Shown one piece after another: positions 25,879 through 37,800 of a DNA stretch of 64,000 nt; position 1 is the first letter of the stretch, and the number at the start of each line of letters is the position of its first letter. Both the position numbers and the translations under genes were made by a program. The stretch is taken from the NCBI GenBank assembly GCA_907165065.1, contig OU015524.1:34911295-34975294 (forward strand). Direction: 5' to 3'. The stretch is from Caprimulgus europaeus (lineage: Eukaryota; Chordata; Aves; Caprimulgiformes; Caprimulgidae). The notes under the pieces are model-generated. The model saw only the letters and a program-made list of their open reading frames with translations, was not told where the DNA came from and made no database searches.

Positions 25879-26149
25879 AGTGAGCTGGAATAGCAAATGT
25901 CACATACAGAAAATAATAACACAGGGCTGATGTCTTACAGAAATGCCGCACCTTCTGATTTTAGCCAAGACATTTGTGTCCACGTCTTCTTGTTCTGCTA
26001 AATATTTGTTCATAGCTATGCCTAGCCGCACTGATAGTGAAGGATATAACAAAGGAAGATGGAGGGGGAAGAATCATGATCCAGAGTGTTGGGTATTCAT
26101 GGGGTAAGAACTGGAATAGGAGTGTTTTCCTCTCCTCCCTTCTTTATTA
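25879..26149. other. Short gene-less gap between two repeats
   Basis: The gap lies between a MIR and a minus-strand retroelement end. The sequence is AT-leaning with no open frame of interest and no site I can assign. Confidence 0.5.
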
Positions 26150-26740
26150 GCACAGCAAAGTTTGTAGGGAGGGTAGTGGGGTTTTCTAATTAGACCAACT
26201 GATGTACTTGGGAAAAGATAGACAAGCTGTCAGGAGCTTGAGCTCTTCTTCAGGTCTGAAGGAGACACATCAAACCTCAAGCTAAGTACGGACTGCAAAC
26301 AAGCATTCCAAGTTTAACTTCAGTGTGTCAATCAACTATCTGTTTGGAAGGAAAGGGGGTTGTTAATGCATCTGCAGCAGTAGGAAATATTAGCAAGGGG
26401 AAAGGGTAAAGGCTGTTAGTTTCCATGTAATAAGTAGAGGCAGAAGTTCTTGACGGGGGAATAGCAAGGGATTAGTGGAAGAGTGGGGAGCTGGGGAAAA
26501 TTGTAAATCTAGTACTGGTGCTGCATCCTTGGTTTCTAGCATCCATTAAAGCCACACATTTCAATTCACTACCAATCTTTTGAAGGCGTTTCCTACATTT
26601 GCCATGAGGATCGGGATCAAGTCTGTGAGAGTGTGGCTGTTTGTTCTGTGCATAGTGCTCTCGTGCCTGTGTCAGCCTGTTCCTGTGTGAATTCATTCAT
26701 GACACAGGGGTGGTTTGGTCCCCCCCTGGTTTCCTTGAGG
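26150..26740 (-). mobile_element. 3' end of a non-LTR-type retroelement (family unassigned)
   Basis: On the minus strand the sequence ends with the phrase order 'ctccttcagacctgaagaagagc', 'agcttgtctatc', 'cccaagtacatcagttgg' and 'tctaattag'. The usual form of the last phrase is 'tctaataaaag'. This tail is typical of high-copy turtle and crocodilian elements and of the SINEs that borrow it. Upstream on the same strand (26.4-26.74 kb) the sequence also looks like the body of the same element, with phrases such as 'acagacttgatcccgatcc'. Whether the parent is CR1/L3-like or Penelope-like I cannot decide. No intact ORF remains. Confidence 0.6.
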
Positions 26741-28049
26741 ACATAAGGCATGTTGGAGGATATGTGCCACGTTCTGCACGTCACTGTGATGGCTTAGGGA
26801 CATCTTAGTGATTTTATCCTCTGTTGCTCAAACAGAGTCTGACTGTAGTATGACAATGCCTGGTTGTGCCATCTAAAATCCCCGGCATGCACTGCTTCTT
26901 CCTAGCCTGAGTTAATGTTAGCAACCACACAACGCCTCATCCCTGTCCTTCAGTGATTGCTCTCCCCTGTCTATGTCTTCCTCTCAGACCTGGCATAGGA
27001 TTGGGAGCTTCCTGCAACGTAAACCTTGTGCTGTGCAGGCTGTCCAGCCGCTCTGCAGGGGTTACAAACGGTTATCCTGATGCAGACAGGACTGTGTTCA
27101 TGCTCAGCCTGCCCCGAGTGCTGGGAGCTGCCATCACAGCAACCACATTTTGCTACACTGGATGCTGTAAATCTGGATGACTGCGTAGGAGGCATGGGGC
27201 AATTTCTAAGGATGAAAGAGGTGGGACCAGAAGAGCCTTCCCTCCAGCCTGGGGGATAGGGTCTGAATAATACTCTTTGCCGAGTCCCCACCACATAATT
27301 CATTGCAGAGTAATTTCTTCCTGCTGCATCTCACCCTGTTTCAGACATCTCTCCGACTCTCTCATTTCTCTCTCTCTTTCAATCTCTGCTGTTTGTTCTA
27401 TGGAACTATTCATCAGATAATTCCCACAGACAGCTCCTGGGCATCAGTTCACTCATGAACAGCTCTGTGTAAGTCTGCTTGAAATACCAGCCGCTCTGAG
27501 TGGACGTGCAGGTGCCGTGGGATCCTTCTCTCCCCTGCCTTGAAGGGAATCCTTTGAATGGCGCAGATATGCTCAACTGCAAACTCCAGAAGGGTTTCCT
27601 GAGGTCTCTCTCTCATGTCTGATGTTTGTGTCCCTTTGGAGCACAGTGAATGTTCAAGGCAGAACCACCATGTCCAAAAGTTTGCTACATGAACAGCTAA
27701 GGATCAGCTTAAACAGAGATGCAAACATCTCCAAGCAGTTTTGACAGTAGGGCCAGCAACAGCTGACTCTCCAGAAGGATTTTGCAAAGTTTCCATGCCC
27801 CTGCTGAATTAAAGGAGTGGACAGGTGGCTAAATCAGTATCCACTGTTTGCTCCATCCTTTTTCCATGCTTTCCTCTGTGAGCACAAATCAGCCAAAGCC
27901 TTTGCTTGGGCCCATCCCCAACACTGCAGCTGAACCCGACTCCCACTGAGATCACATTGGAAGGCATTTCTCAGGGTGACGGGCCTGCTTTCCACCGAAG
28001 AGGGACTTAAAACAAAACAACCAAAGCCACTCAATTAGAGTTTGGGGCT
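26741..28049. other. Gene-less stretch, nothing recognised
   Basis: Short open frames only, with the longest about 110 codons on the minus strand at 26971-27303. A CT-rich stretch lies at 27340-27385. No transposon end or RNA gene was seen. Confidence 0.5.
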
Positions 28050-28185
28050 TAGAAGGCCCTTTATCTCATGAAAAAAAAAAGAGATTAAAGCCCTCTGATA
28101 ATTTATAAAGCGCTTAAAAGTTTAAAGGGGAATCGAGCTTTTATCTGAACTATCAGATAACACGAGGCACGCAAAGGCCACGCAC
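28050..28185. promoter_or_regulatory. Candidate enhancer: clustered GATA-type motifs in AT-rich DNA
   Basis: Four or five GATA cores lie within 100 bases: TTATCT at 28061-28066, CTGATAA at 28095-28101, TTATCT at 28141-28146, and the near-palindrome TATCAGATAA at 28151-28160, which carries two opposed sites. Between them are AT-rich words such as 'ataatttataaagcgctt' (28098-28115) and a poly-A run. Low repeat content and high motif density resemble vertebrate conserved non-coding elements. This is an inference from composition; conservation was not tested. Confidence 0.4.
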
Positions 28186-28389
28186 AAGGCAGCCCCAGGG
28201 TGCAGTCACTTCGTTGCAGAGAGCTTGTGCTTCCAACTGTGGATCTGATCCCGGTCCCTGAAATTAATAGGCAGACTCTCAGGCTCTCATGGACTAGTAG
28301 CCAGGCCAGTCTGACACGTCCCCGTGGCTCAGCCGTGCAGTCACGTAACTCTCGCTTAAAAAGTCCTTGGGTGTCCTCACTTAGTGGTG
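28186..28389. other. Gap, nothing recognised
   Basis: This short stretch follows the GATA-rich element. It has several CpGs but no exon, RNA gene or named repeat. Confidence 0.5.
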
Positions 28390-28925
28390 CCTGACAGCTC
28401 CTGTGGTGAGATGGGCTGGATGTCCCGGATGCCTTTGAGTGAACATCCTGGCGTTGAGGGCTTCTCCCACCACACCGATGGCCAGTGCTTACTTAATGAA
28501 GGTGTGCAGTGTGCTCAGCGTGCCCTAAACAATGTATGGCTGGCCCGAGTCCTCTCAGAAGCTTGCCCAACCTGTTTTCATTTGCGTTGGTATTTCAAAC
28601 AGCCAGTTATTATTTGGGTGGTTGAGGCCATCATTCATTACTGTCCTGGTAGACTTTTGCTGTCTTCTCAGCTCTCTCTCTGCTCATTATCCACTTTGGC
28701 CACTGCTGACAATGGTGTCCCGGCAGGCAGAGACCACCATCGAACAATGGAGGGAGGAACGCATGTGGGACACAGAGCGTGCCCTGGAGCTGGCCCTGGA
28801 TGCTGAAACTTGCTCCCGCAGGAGACAGGGACTCCCAGGCTCACGGCAAAATGCCAGGCTCAGCTATTCCTCAGCACTGCCCACACATAAAGGAAACAAG
28901 TTGCCCTTTGAGCAACAGGGCTAAA
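28390..28925 (+). other. Coding-like segment of unknown origin, frames broken
   Basis: Three overlapping plus-strand frames (28384-28806, 28532-28924, 28779-29027) trade off. The second, around residues 65-100, reads as a charged, helix-prone stretch rich in Arg, Glu and Trp-Arg-Glu-Glu-Arg-type sequence, similar in style to the tails of Myb/SANT-like transposon accessory proteins. I do not recognise a specific family. It could be a decayed DNA-transposon ORF or chance; no start, stop or splice evidence supports a living gene. Confidence 0.2.
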
Positions 28926-29689
28926 AAAGCCCGGGGTTCCTGGGAAAAAGGGGTGTCCTTTGTCCCCAGACATCTTCTCCTCACCTGCTGCATTAACCCT
29001 TGCCCCACAACATGCAAGAGACAATAGTGGTGTGCATAATCTAGAGCTAGATACCTGCTGGCAGGCAGGTCATGTTCGCACATCGTGATGGTGTGGCCAG
29101 TTGATGTCTAACAGAAGGTAACAACAGCTGGGTTCTTCCTCTCTTTCCTTCTGAGATCACTGGTGTGCATTATTTCGTCTACTCTGACAGCCACAAAGTT
29201 CGTGTTTTTGAAACTTCTACTGCTCTTTCAGATGTGGTTGAAACTGGCTGACATGTTGCAGAGCCACTTGAAGAGGGAAGGACAAACAGCCAAACAGACA
29301 TTGTTTCCTTCAGAAAATGAGTTTTAAAAATATCCTGTAAATAAACCAGACTTTCTTCCTCTGCACTGACCCTCAGTTAAAGTGTTCACCCAGCAGAAAG
29401 TCCCAGCCTCAGTCATCCTAGCATGCAGACAGAGCCACCTGGCCAGGCCCATTCTCACTTGACCAAACTCTTCACTCTCTCATGAGTGAACGAATCAAAA
29501 ATTCCACCATGCATCTGCTTTGCTGGCAACCAGCAAGAGGACCAAAATGTTCCCCAACAAACGCATTATGCAATTTTTTTGCCAAATACTTACTTGTTCT
29601 GAAGGACCTTTTTTCAGACTTCCAAGGCCAGGTTGAAGATGAAGATTTTGGTGGATCACTCAGGAAGACAGGGCTTTGTCAAGTAGCTA
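28926..29689. other. Gene-less stretch, nothing recognised
   Basis: No domain-bearing frame, tRNA-like structure or clear repeat. A short frame at 29482-29703 runs into the following MIR. Confidence 0.5.
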
Positions 29690-29795
29690 AAGGTCTGGTC
29701 TGAGGGTCAGGAGACGGAGTCCCCAACTCTCTCCAGGACTTTCTGCATGATCTTAGGCTAACAATTCCCTTTTGTATTTTCTCTGTCAGGATATG
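29690..29795 (+). repeat. MIR SINE fragment
   Basis: It starts with 'ggtctggtctgagggtcagg' and 'gagacggagtcc', the usual MIR lead into the core, followed by 'actttctgcatgatcttagg' in place of the common 'gctgtgtgaccttggg' phrase and a degraded pyrimidine-rich tail. The copy is old and partial. Confidence 0.75.
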
Positions 29796-32700
29796 TGCAT
29801 TTACTTCATTCAAACTGTTTTATCTCTGGGGAGTCGGCTGGCATTAGTGAAGATTTGCTCAGCCTTTCCATAATGGGACCCTGAACTTGACAGATGGGCC
29901 ACTGCAACACTAATAGCACAAGATGATAAGCAAGGACTTTGCAAGCCTGGAGAAATACATGCAAAGCAAAAGTACATAACATATCTCTAATGGAATATAT
30001 ACATACATATACACATATATAAAGAACCCAATAAAAAAGGTGAGAACTGACTTACCTAAACCTTAAAAAGTCGCTCTTTGAAAATGTTTGAAATTGTTTG
30101 GTCAGGTGATTGGTACTGACAGTGTGCACGGGACATGGGAAACTGCTAGCGATTAGTGAGATGTGCCACACTGCCAGGCCTGTCTGACACCTTCCATGCA
30201 GCCAGGTAAGGCTTGCTCCAGGTGTCACCGAGTGTCAGTACTCAGTAGCCAATGGCTCTCGTCTGCTGAAGAGGTTTTTGTGTATACATCAGCCACCAGG
30301 CCTGCACAGTGCCAAGCATGGCAGCCACTATGAGATGGAAGCATTCAGAGCACCTCAGGACTTGTGAAGCATTAGAACATTTCTGGGGGTTGTGCTGTGG
30401 TTTGTCCTGTGGTTTAGGACACCACCATCACCGGCCAAGAATACTTTAGTGTGCCAAAGTTCTCATTCGCATGGCCGGCATGCTAACATCCTCATTCTTA
30501 CCTTGCATGTCTGTCAAGTGTAAGCAAAGTATCTATTAATTGTGTCTGACTGAATGTCAGCTGCTCTTTTAAAAGCTCGTTGATATAAGTTTAGACAATA
30601 GGCCAAGAAAAGGCTGCATCCCCGTGGAGAACACGCAAGGCATTCTCCTGTGTCATTGATTTAATAAGGAAGAGTTCAGTACACTCCTGCTTAGAAAGGC
30701 CCAAATACTTTCAAGGTTTCTGCTTGAATGGAAATTGGAATTCACCTTGGCTGCGCTCTCACACTCTGTGTGCCCGCCTCCTTGCGCTGCCTTAGCCAAG
30801 GACTTTTACTGTGGGGAACTTCTGCAAGAATAGCAAGGGATGCTGCTAGCTTTTTGTGAAAAATCCTATTTCCAGTAGGTATCTCTTTCCAAATATGAGG
30901 CTCATCTTCCAAGGCCAGCAACAAGAGGTGATTCATAAGACTCAACATCCAAGACCAGAAAGGAAGTGATCAACATGTACCAAGAAAATAAAGTTAACTC
31001 TTATTTTGACACATTGGGGATTTCCAAGACACAAACTGCTGAGACTTCATCAGAAGGCGAGAGAAATGTATTGCTTCAGATGACAAATAATCAATCATAA
31101 ACTCATGGGCTGCTTAAAAGCATGACCAGGACTGACATGCCCCAGATACATGATTGGAAGTGTTACTCGCTTGGTTGCAGGCATGACTCTTCAGGTCCAC
31201 ATGGTAAGTAGAAACTCTCACCAAGTTGGCCCTACCTGCCAACTCCTCTGTGCAATACACACTTCCTGCCCTATCCCTTGCCAAAGTCCCACTCATCTGC
31301 AGCTCACCCCCCAGCAGCAGATGGAAAACATCCACAGCAAGAAGCAATGGGAAAAACCAGCTCCGTTTGGCTCCTTACCCCTCAGCACACTCCGAAATCG
31401 GTGAGTTGTGCTGGCTCCCTGTGCCAGAGAGTGCTGCCATCTCTCCCTTTCTATTTTAACTGCCTCACATAAGAAGTGGAAAATTCTGTGAGGGAATTAA
31501 GCTGCTGGGAATGCTGGTAGGCACTGAGCTGTGAATAACCTCCCACGTGCCTGAGTCGTAAGAAACACATTACTGAGGGAAGCAGGGCAGACCATTGCCA
31601 TGATGGGATGTGGACCCAGATAGATACCCCACCGTAGTCACTCTGTGCCTCAGATGCCTTAAAAACCAATACTCTGTACCTTTTATTTATTATACACTCT
31701 TATGGGAGCCCCAAGCAGCAACATGTGGCGGAGTCTGCGCTACATTACACCTTTGGAGCAGCTCCAGACACGAGGTACAACCAGGCACCACTCTCCCCAG
31801 TAGAAAAGCTCATGGAGCAGCATGCTAAAATTTCATAAGCATTGTGTGTCCCCAGCACCTGAACATAAAGAAATGCCACGTCCCTAACGCACCCGAGTAG
31901 GGAGGCTGTGCATTGTTGCAACTGCCATAATCACAGCTTCGTATCTCCAGTGTGATAACAGACAGACAGTTTCTGTTGCGCAAACTGCGCTGGGTAGGGC
32001 CAAGCAACCCGCAGCGTGGCATCACTGGCATTCTAGGAACGGCTCTGCTCCTCTGCTGCCAGAACACGCTACCCGCAGCGCATCCCAGTGCGGCGCTACA
32101 CAGACGGGGAGCTACAACCACAGGGAAACAGCTTCCTGCAGCAACATGGGGTGCCTTTCAGGCCTGGCTAGGAGCGTGTTTTGGGGGGATACTGTGAAGC
32201 CCTGCTGGAGAAGGCCAGTGGCTGGGTGGCTGTGGAGCAGCTCAGGCAAGATCCAGCACCATCCAAGGTGCCTGTTGTTTATAGAAAACAGTTAATGAAG
32301 CTGGTTATCATCCAGACAATTCCTGTATTAGGTGTTAGTGGCCATGTGGGGGACTCCCAAACACAATATACATGCCAGCTTTGCAGCCCAAGGAGAGGAA
32401 CGTAAAGCAGGAACTCAGCAGTTGGGTTTTGTCGATCCTTTAACAGACATCTAGCAACAAATGTGGAGCAGAGCTATATAGAAAAGGCACTCAAGCATGT
32501 GTGGATTAAAGTTAAGCATGTGTTTGTGTGCTGTCCTAGATCATATCCATTGCAATCTCAGGGCCTGTGTCTGGGGAGACTTAGCTGGTGGAACGTGTCT
32601 TCTGATACAAAATGCCACCTACTGAGAACAGACTTTCACTGAGGTCTCCATACATAATGGGAGGACATTCCAAACCAATATTCAGAGACTGAGAATTTCC

Positions 32701-32969
32701 CCTGTAGGTGTAGAAGCTCCAAGGATTTTTGTTCATGTTCATCAACAAAAAAAAACACAAGCTCGTACAGCTGCATTGTGCTCCTAGATTTTTGTGCAAG
32801 AGCCTAGAAGGCACATAAAAGAGGAGGAGACAGACTCACACCTCTGGCAGATGAGGACACATCCTTCCATTCCTTAGGGTGAGAATATACCACAGTGTAT
32901 TTATTTGCAACCAAAAGCATGAGAGGCAGGTAGGCCTCAGTGAAAACTCGTCTGAGGAAATTGTTAACA
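29796..32969. other. Gene-less stretch, nothing coding
   Basis: A short alternating AT/AC tract lies at about 29994-30021. Small frames between 31.1 and 32.4 kb have no domains. The 31600-31680 segment has a weak MIR-like phrase but is not callable. Otherwise nothing was identified. Confidence 0.5.
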
Positions 32970-33326
32970 TACATTACAAGAACCAGGGGCATCAAATGAA
33001 AGCAACAAGCAAAACAAGCAGTGGGAGGTGTCCGTTTACACAACAGGTAGCTGTTACACTGTGGAAGTCCTTGCCACAGGATGCTGCCGGAACTTTAAGT
33101 TTACAAATGTATGGGGGGAAAAAAAAACCCTCAACAAAGATACTAGGTCTGCCTCAGAAAGCCCCCAAAGTACAAATTGTGGGAAGCTGGGGAACATCTG
33201 GGAGACGTATCACTAGACATTTGCCTTCAAATTACGCTCTTTGTTGTGCACACGCTATCAGCCATTGTTGGAGACAGGCTGCTGGGCTCCACAAACCCTT
33301 GGTCTGACACAGCACAGCTGTTCCTC
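32970..33326 (+). mobile_element. CR1 LINE 3' end, well preserved
   Basis: Phrases follow the CR1 3' region in sense order: 'caagaaccaggggcatcaaa', 'tttacacaacaggtagc', 'tggaagtccttgccacagg' and 'gggaagctgggg'. They are followed by 'gttggagacaggctgctggg' and 'cttggtctgacacagc'. In the family these lie downstream of the reverse transcriptase ORF, so no coding part is present. The copy is 5'-truncated, as is usual for CR1. The element family is certain in my view; the subfamily is not. Confidence 0.88.
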
Positions 33327-34699
33327 CCCTGTGCAGATACACTTTTTGCTTGGTGGGGGCAGAAAGGAGAAGCAGACTCCCAGCATTCACTACCAGAGGG
33401 AACATCCAAGCCCTGGATCAGGCTCTGTCCCATAACTGATTGTGCGTGAGCAGGGATAGATATTTTACTCAAAATGAGATTGGGCAGAGGCTGGAATTTG
33501 GACATCTCTCGAGCCGTTTCCCTAGGCACAAACACTAGCATGCGCCACTCATATTCCAGCTCTGAAAATGTAAGTATCAGTCTGAAAATCACATTTCACA
33601 CACAAAAAATTGAAATTTGACACAACACTCTCTGCCAGAATAGCTGAAATACTGTGGCATTGTCCCAACACAGACTGAGAGCTAATTAGGAAGCTTTGAA
33701 AGTCGTTCCCAACAGAACTGCTTTTTTCTGGTTATCTACCATGGCAGCCTCACTCCAGCAATACACAATACATCGAAAAAAGACAAGGACATGTATCAGC
33801 AATTCAGAAATGTATCTGGAAAAGAATGGCATAGTCTATTTTACACAAAAGTAGGAGCATGGCTATGGTTAGATGAAGCTCTGAAAAATGCTAAAGCTGT
33901 CTTTTTCCAGTGTGACAATAGGAAATGCCAAAGGCCAAGGGGACAGGCAGTGCTGGGGGGAAGCTGGCGGCAGGTTTGGGCTCCCCTTCCCATGTTTGCA
34001 GCAAAAAGAAATGTCACTGACTAAAAAGCACACTAGAAAGACAGAAAAGCATGATTCTAACACAGGAACGGCAATCAAAGGCATCCAAAAGTACAAATCA
34101 GGCTCAAAAAACTTCATGAGCTTTGCTTAAAAATAAAAGTTTCCAACATGGTAAGCTGAAGCTTTCATGTCTGGCACTGAGTCTTCAAGCCCTCAGAGTT
34201 CACATTCCCAAGTTTTCGTGGTGACTCTTTGGACTGGAAATGTGTTTAAAGAAAAACAAGAAATGTGTAGAAAATAAACTGACTTAGGGAGGTTTTTTAG
34301 ATTTAGTTTTTGCTACAGCCATTTTTAAGTCCTTGCTGTTACATGCAAAGCAGCTCCTGCATAAGTAAGAATTTGGCGTGAACATTTACCCTGAAAAAGA
34401 CTTTCAAAAATAACAAAGTCAAAGAAGACTAGGGCCAAGGATCCATCCATGACTATCAACACTAGAATAATTTTTTTTTTTAATAAAATAAAAACTTGCT
34501 ACATGTCTCTTTAAAGAAAATATCAGTAGTAGCATGAAAGAGTGGGGCCAAATTTTCTGGATTAATTGGTCAGTAAATCCACTCAAGTCAAGTGGCTTAT
34601 GAGCAAAATAGCCTGTAGAGTGTTAGGAAAAATAAGAAACAAAGATGTTAGCTGCTTTTGCAACACAGAAAAAGAAAAGGAAAAAATCTTATAAGGAAC
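33327..34699. other. Gene-less stretch, AT-rich to the right
   Basis: No domain-bearing frame. The part from about 34.2 to 34.6 kb is AT-rich, with homopolymer runs at 34470-34495. It may belong to the same non-coding block as the candidate element that follows. Confidence 0.5.
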
Positions 34700-34880
34700 T
34701 GCTGCTCTGTGTGGACAGTTCCTAACATTAGAAGTCATTACTGAATGATTAAGTTGCCAACTCATTAGGGGTTATTTACATTGTTTACGAGCATGTGACT
34801 AATTACACAATGAAGATACCAAAACATAATCACCTAATAACAGCATATGGTTGTGGCGTAGATTAATTGGGTGAGCGGAG
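34700..34880. promoter_or_regulatory. Candidate conserved element: forkhead and homeodomain motifs
   Basis: Two adjacent forkhead-type cores, TTATTTACA (34772-34780) and TTGTTTAC (34781-34788), are followed by CTAATTAC (34799-34806), a homeodomain core. An E-box CATATG lies near 34843, and GATTAATTGG follows at 34861-34870. The stretch is AT-rich with no recognisable transposon. This arrangement is typical of developmental enhancers. Function and conservation are inferred, not shown. Confidence 0.35.
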
Positions 34881-37800
34881 AGATCCAGCCTAAGCGCTGC
34901 CAGCAAGCCCCAGCCCGCCCTGATCATGGGACACTCGGAGCGCTCCTTCACCATCTCCCATCAGCAGCAAGCCCAGAAGTGGCAAAGAGTCTTTCCAGGG
35001 CCACTTGCTTTAGAGGGGCACAGTCCGGAGGGAAAGCGAGGGGGGCTGCACACGTACCCTCGCAGGGAAACACAGCCGGAGGCCCCTTACAGAGCCTCAG
35101 TACCAGTGCCACCAACACGGGGGGCGTAATTGGGACAAGTGGTGTTGGGGAGTGGTTCTCACTCTGTCCAGAGGCAAATTCCAACCCAAGAGAATTTACT
35201 CCTGATGAAAGGTGTTTGACAGGTGGCCTTGAAGACCAAAGGCTTCAACATCTAAAGAAATGGCAACATCAGTGCAAATGGAACAATCCCCTTGGTCCAG
35301 AGCAGAGCCTCCACACTGGCTTTGCAGGATGACTTTGAGGAAGAAATTTATCTCCAAACATCCAATGAGTGTATTCTGTAGCAGCAGATTTTCCTCATGT
35401 AGAAACTTGTCCTCCTGGACCAAGACTCTAGCAATGTTGAATTTGATGCAACACATCACTGTATGGGCTTTCACATCCAGGGTTGCCGTAACTACCTCCC
35501 AGAAATACCCTGTTGCTAGTGAGGCTTCCCACAGGGCAGCTAGCTTCTCCTTATACAGCTTTTATATTTAGGCTACACAGCTTTGCTTATGAGGTAAAAT
35601 GAAGTTACATTAACAAATTAACTTCTTACAATATCATATGTCCCATTTCAGATAGGCTTCCCCTAACCACTTTGCCATTTTAAACCAAAAAGGCTGACAT
35701 GGCCCTGACTTAATCAAAACTGATGTCTTGGAGAGACGGGAAAGGAGGACATGGATGAAGTCCAACACCAGTTCTGCAGGCAAGCCAGTGGCAGCACCAC
35801 TGTGACCTACAGCTCGCTGTGCCTGCAAGCTCCTCAGACTGTTCTTATTCCAATCACCTCAATGCTAACCATGAGCTCCAGCTTCCTATCTACTGCCAGC
35901 TCCATCCCAAGCTCATGCCTCCAAGGCTGCCAGGGATTCATACCCTGAAGCTCAGGGAGCAGCGACAGCCCCTGCTCTTTGGACTGTCTCTCTTGGCATG
36001 AGTGCAAACTGAAGCTCCAGCAGGAATTACGCTGTCTCTGAAGGAACCACGAGGAAATCCCAGCCTGACTCTGAACTCCCAGGGGAGAGTCAAAGAACCC
36101 AGATCTCCAAGCTACCCTCTCATCTTCTCTCCCCTCCTGCCCTAAACAGGATGGTCAAGAGGGGACATGCTGATTTATTAAAGCAGCTCTTGTGCTGAAA
36201 AGAGGCCCGGGGTGCAGGACTGCTGAGCTCAGCTGAAAATGGGCATCTCCCACAAGCAGCGGGACAGGGAAATTTGTGTCAGCTGAGGAGTGACCCTGCT
36301 GCAAGGGGTCCAGCTGTTTCCCTTCCTGCCTGGGTCTGAGACAGGGCAAGCCTGCCTGCTTCCCTCCCCCAAATCGACCGTCACATTTGTCACAGACTAC
36401 ATTGGCCTAAATAGTTAGGTGTCACGTAGCCAGCAGCCCGTACAGGAAGATCTTACATAACTCAGACAAATGGGACAAGGTCAATGTAAAGCCCAAGCTC
36501 CTCTTGCAGAAGACCCCTCACTGATCAGTCCCCCCAGCCCTGACGAAGCACAGGGGCTGCCAGGGATGTGGAGAAGCAGAAGCTGCCCAGGAACCCCAGC
36601 CGCTCTGTCCACAGGCAGAACAAAGGGCACTGCTGATATGTACACGAAGAAATTCCTGGTAGGATTTACAGGGCTGGAATTTGCCAGTGTCAGTTGGCAA
36701 CCAGCGGTGCAAGATCAGGTAAGATGGCTTAGTGAAACCGCAGGTGTGGCCCTTTGTCTGTGCCCAGCGCCTGGCGTGGTGGAAAAGTTTTACCTGAGTT
36801 ACCTCACATCCCCTGCGCCTGCTGATTCAAACTCCTCTCTATTTTTAAACAAGGTGTTCAGTGTCACCCAGTCAGGAAAATTACTCTGCTTCTCCAGAAA
36901 TAGATGCTATACCTTGTGGCTGCTTTGCCCCATCCCAGGGGAGTTCCTTATAGGTGATACCATTTAGCAGCAACCAGTTCTGCTCCTTCACGCAAGGGGA
37001 TTTCTGTAGCACCAGCTCTAAAGCTGTTCAAAATGGGGAGATGAGGGCACAGCATGGGGAGAGGAGGGCGAGGGGCTGCGTGTTTTGCATTTTCCTGGAA
37101 AAAAGGAGGGAGGATAAAAAACACAGACTGGGGAACGGGGCCGGGGAGGCTGGATGCTGCAGGCAGCGCTAGTGGGGGTCAACAGCCGGCCAGTGCTGGG
37201 CCACCGTTTGGGAGCACTGGCCTCAGGAACAGGGACAGATATCAGCTGGGGAGGACAGATCTGCCAGGGGGCCTGCCCTGTGCAATGGGGAGAGAAGAGC
37301 GTGGGCAGGGGGCAGTGGCACCCGAGTTAGGATGGGTTTTGCAATAGCATGGGTTTTCCTCAAAGCTCCTGATTTTGCTGGGGGAAGAAATTTTTCAGGG
37401 CTTGTCTAAAAAAGAAAGGTGGTTTCTAGTCTTGGTGGTTTCAGAAAAAGGCTCACAGTTGTATGCTGAGGGGAGTTTTAAGAGTAAGCAGTTGGAAGTG
37501 GGGGAAGAGGAGAAGGGCTGTTAAATATGGATGCTTTTCTTTACTGTTATTTTCTCTTATTCTATCAATTCGTTGTGCCTTCAGGCTAGCAGTGTGGGAT
37601 TTTAAGGGTCAGTATGCAGGGTTGCTGCTCTCCAGTTACCTCTGCCTTGCTGGAAAGCACCATGGGGCTAGAGCACTGCTCCAGTTCCAGCTCTCCAGCC
37701 CATGCTGCTCAGGGAGGGTCTGGCCGCACAGCAAGCCCAGTGCCGCCATCTCACTTCCCTCTCCTACATCCCTATGTCCTTCTCACTTCAGGGAGCTCCA

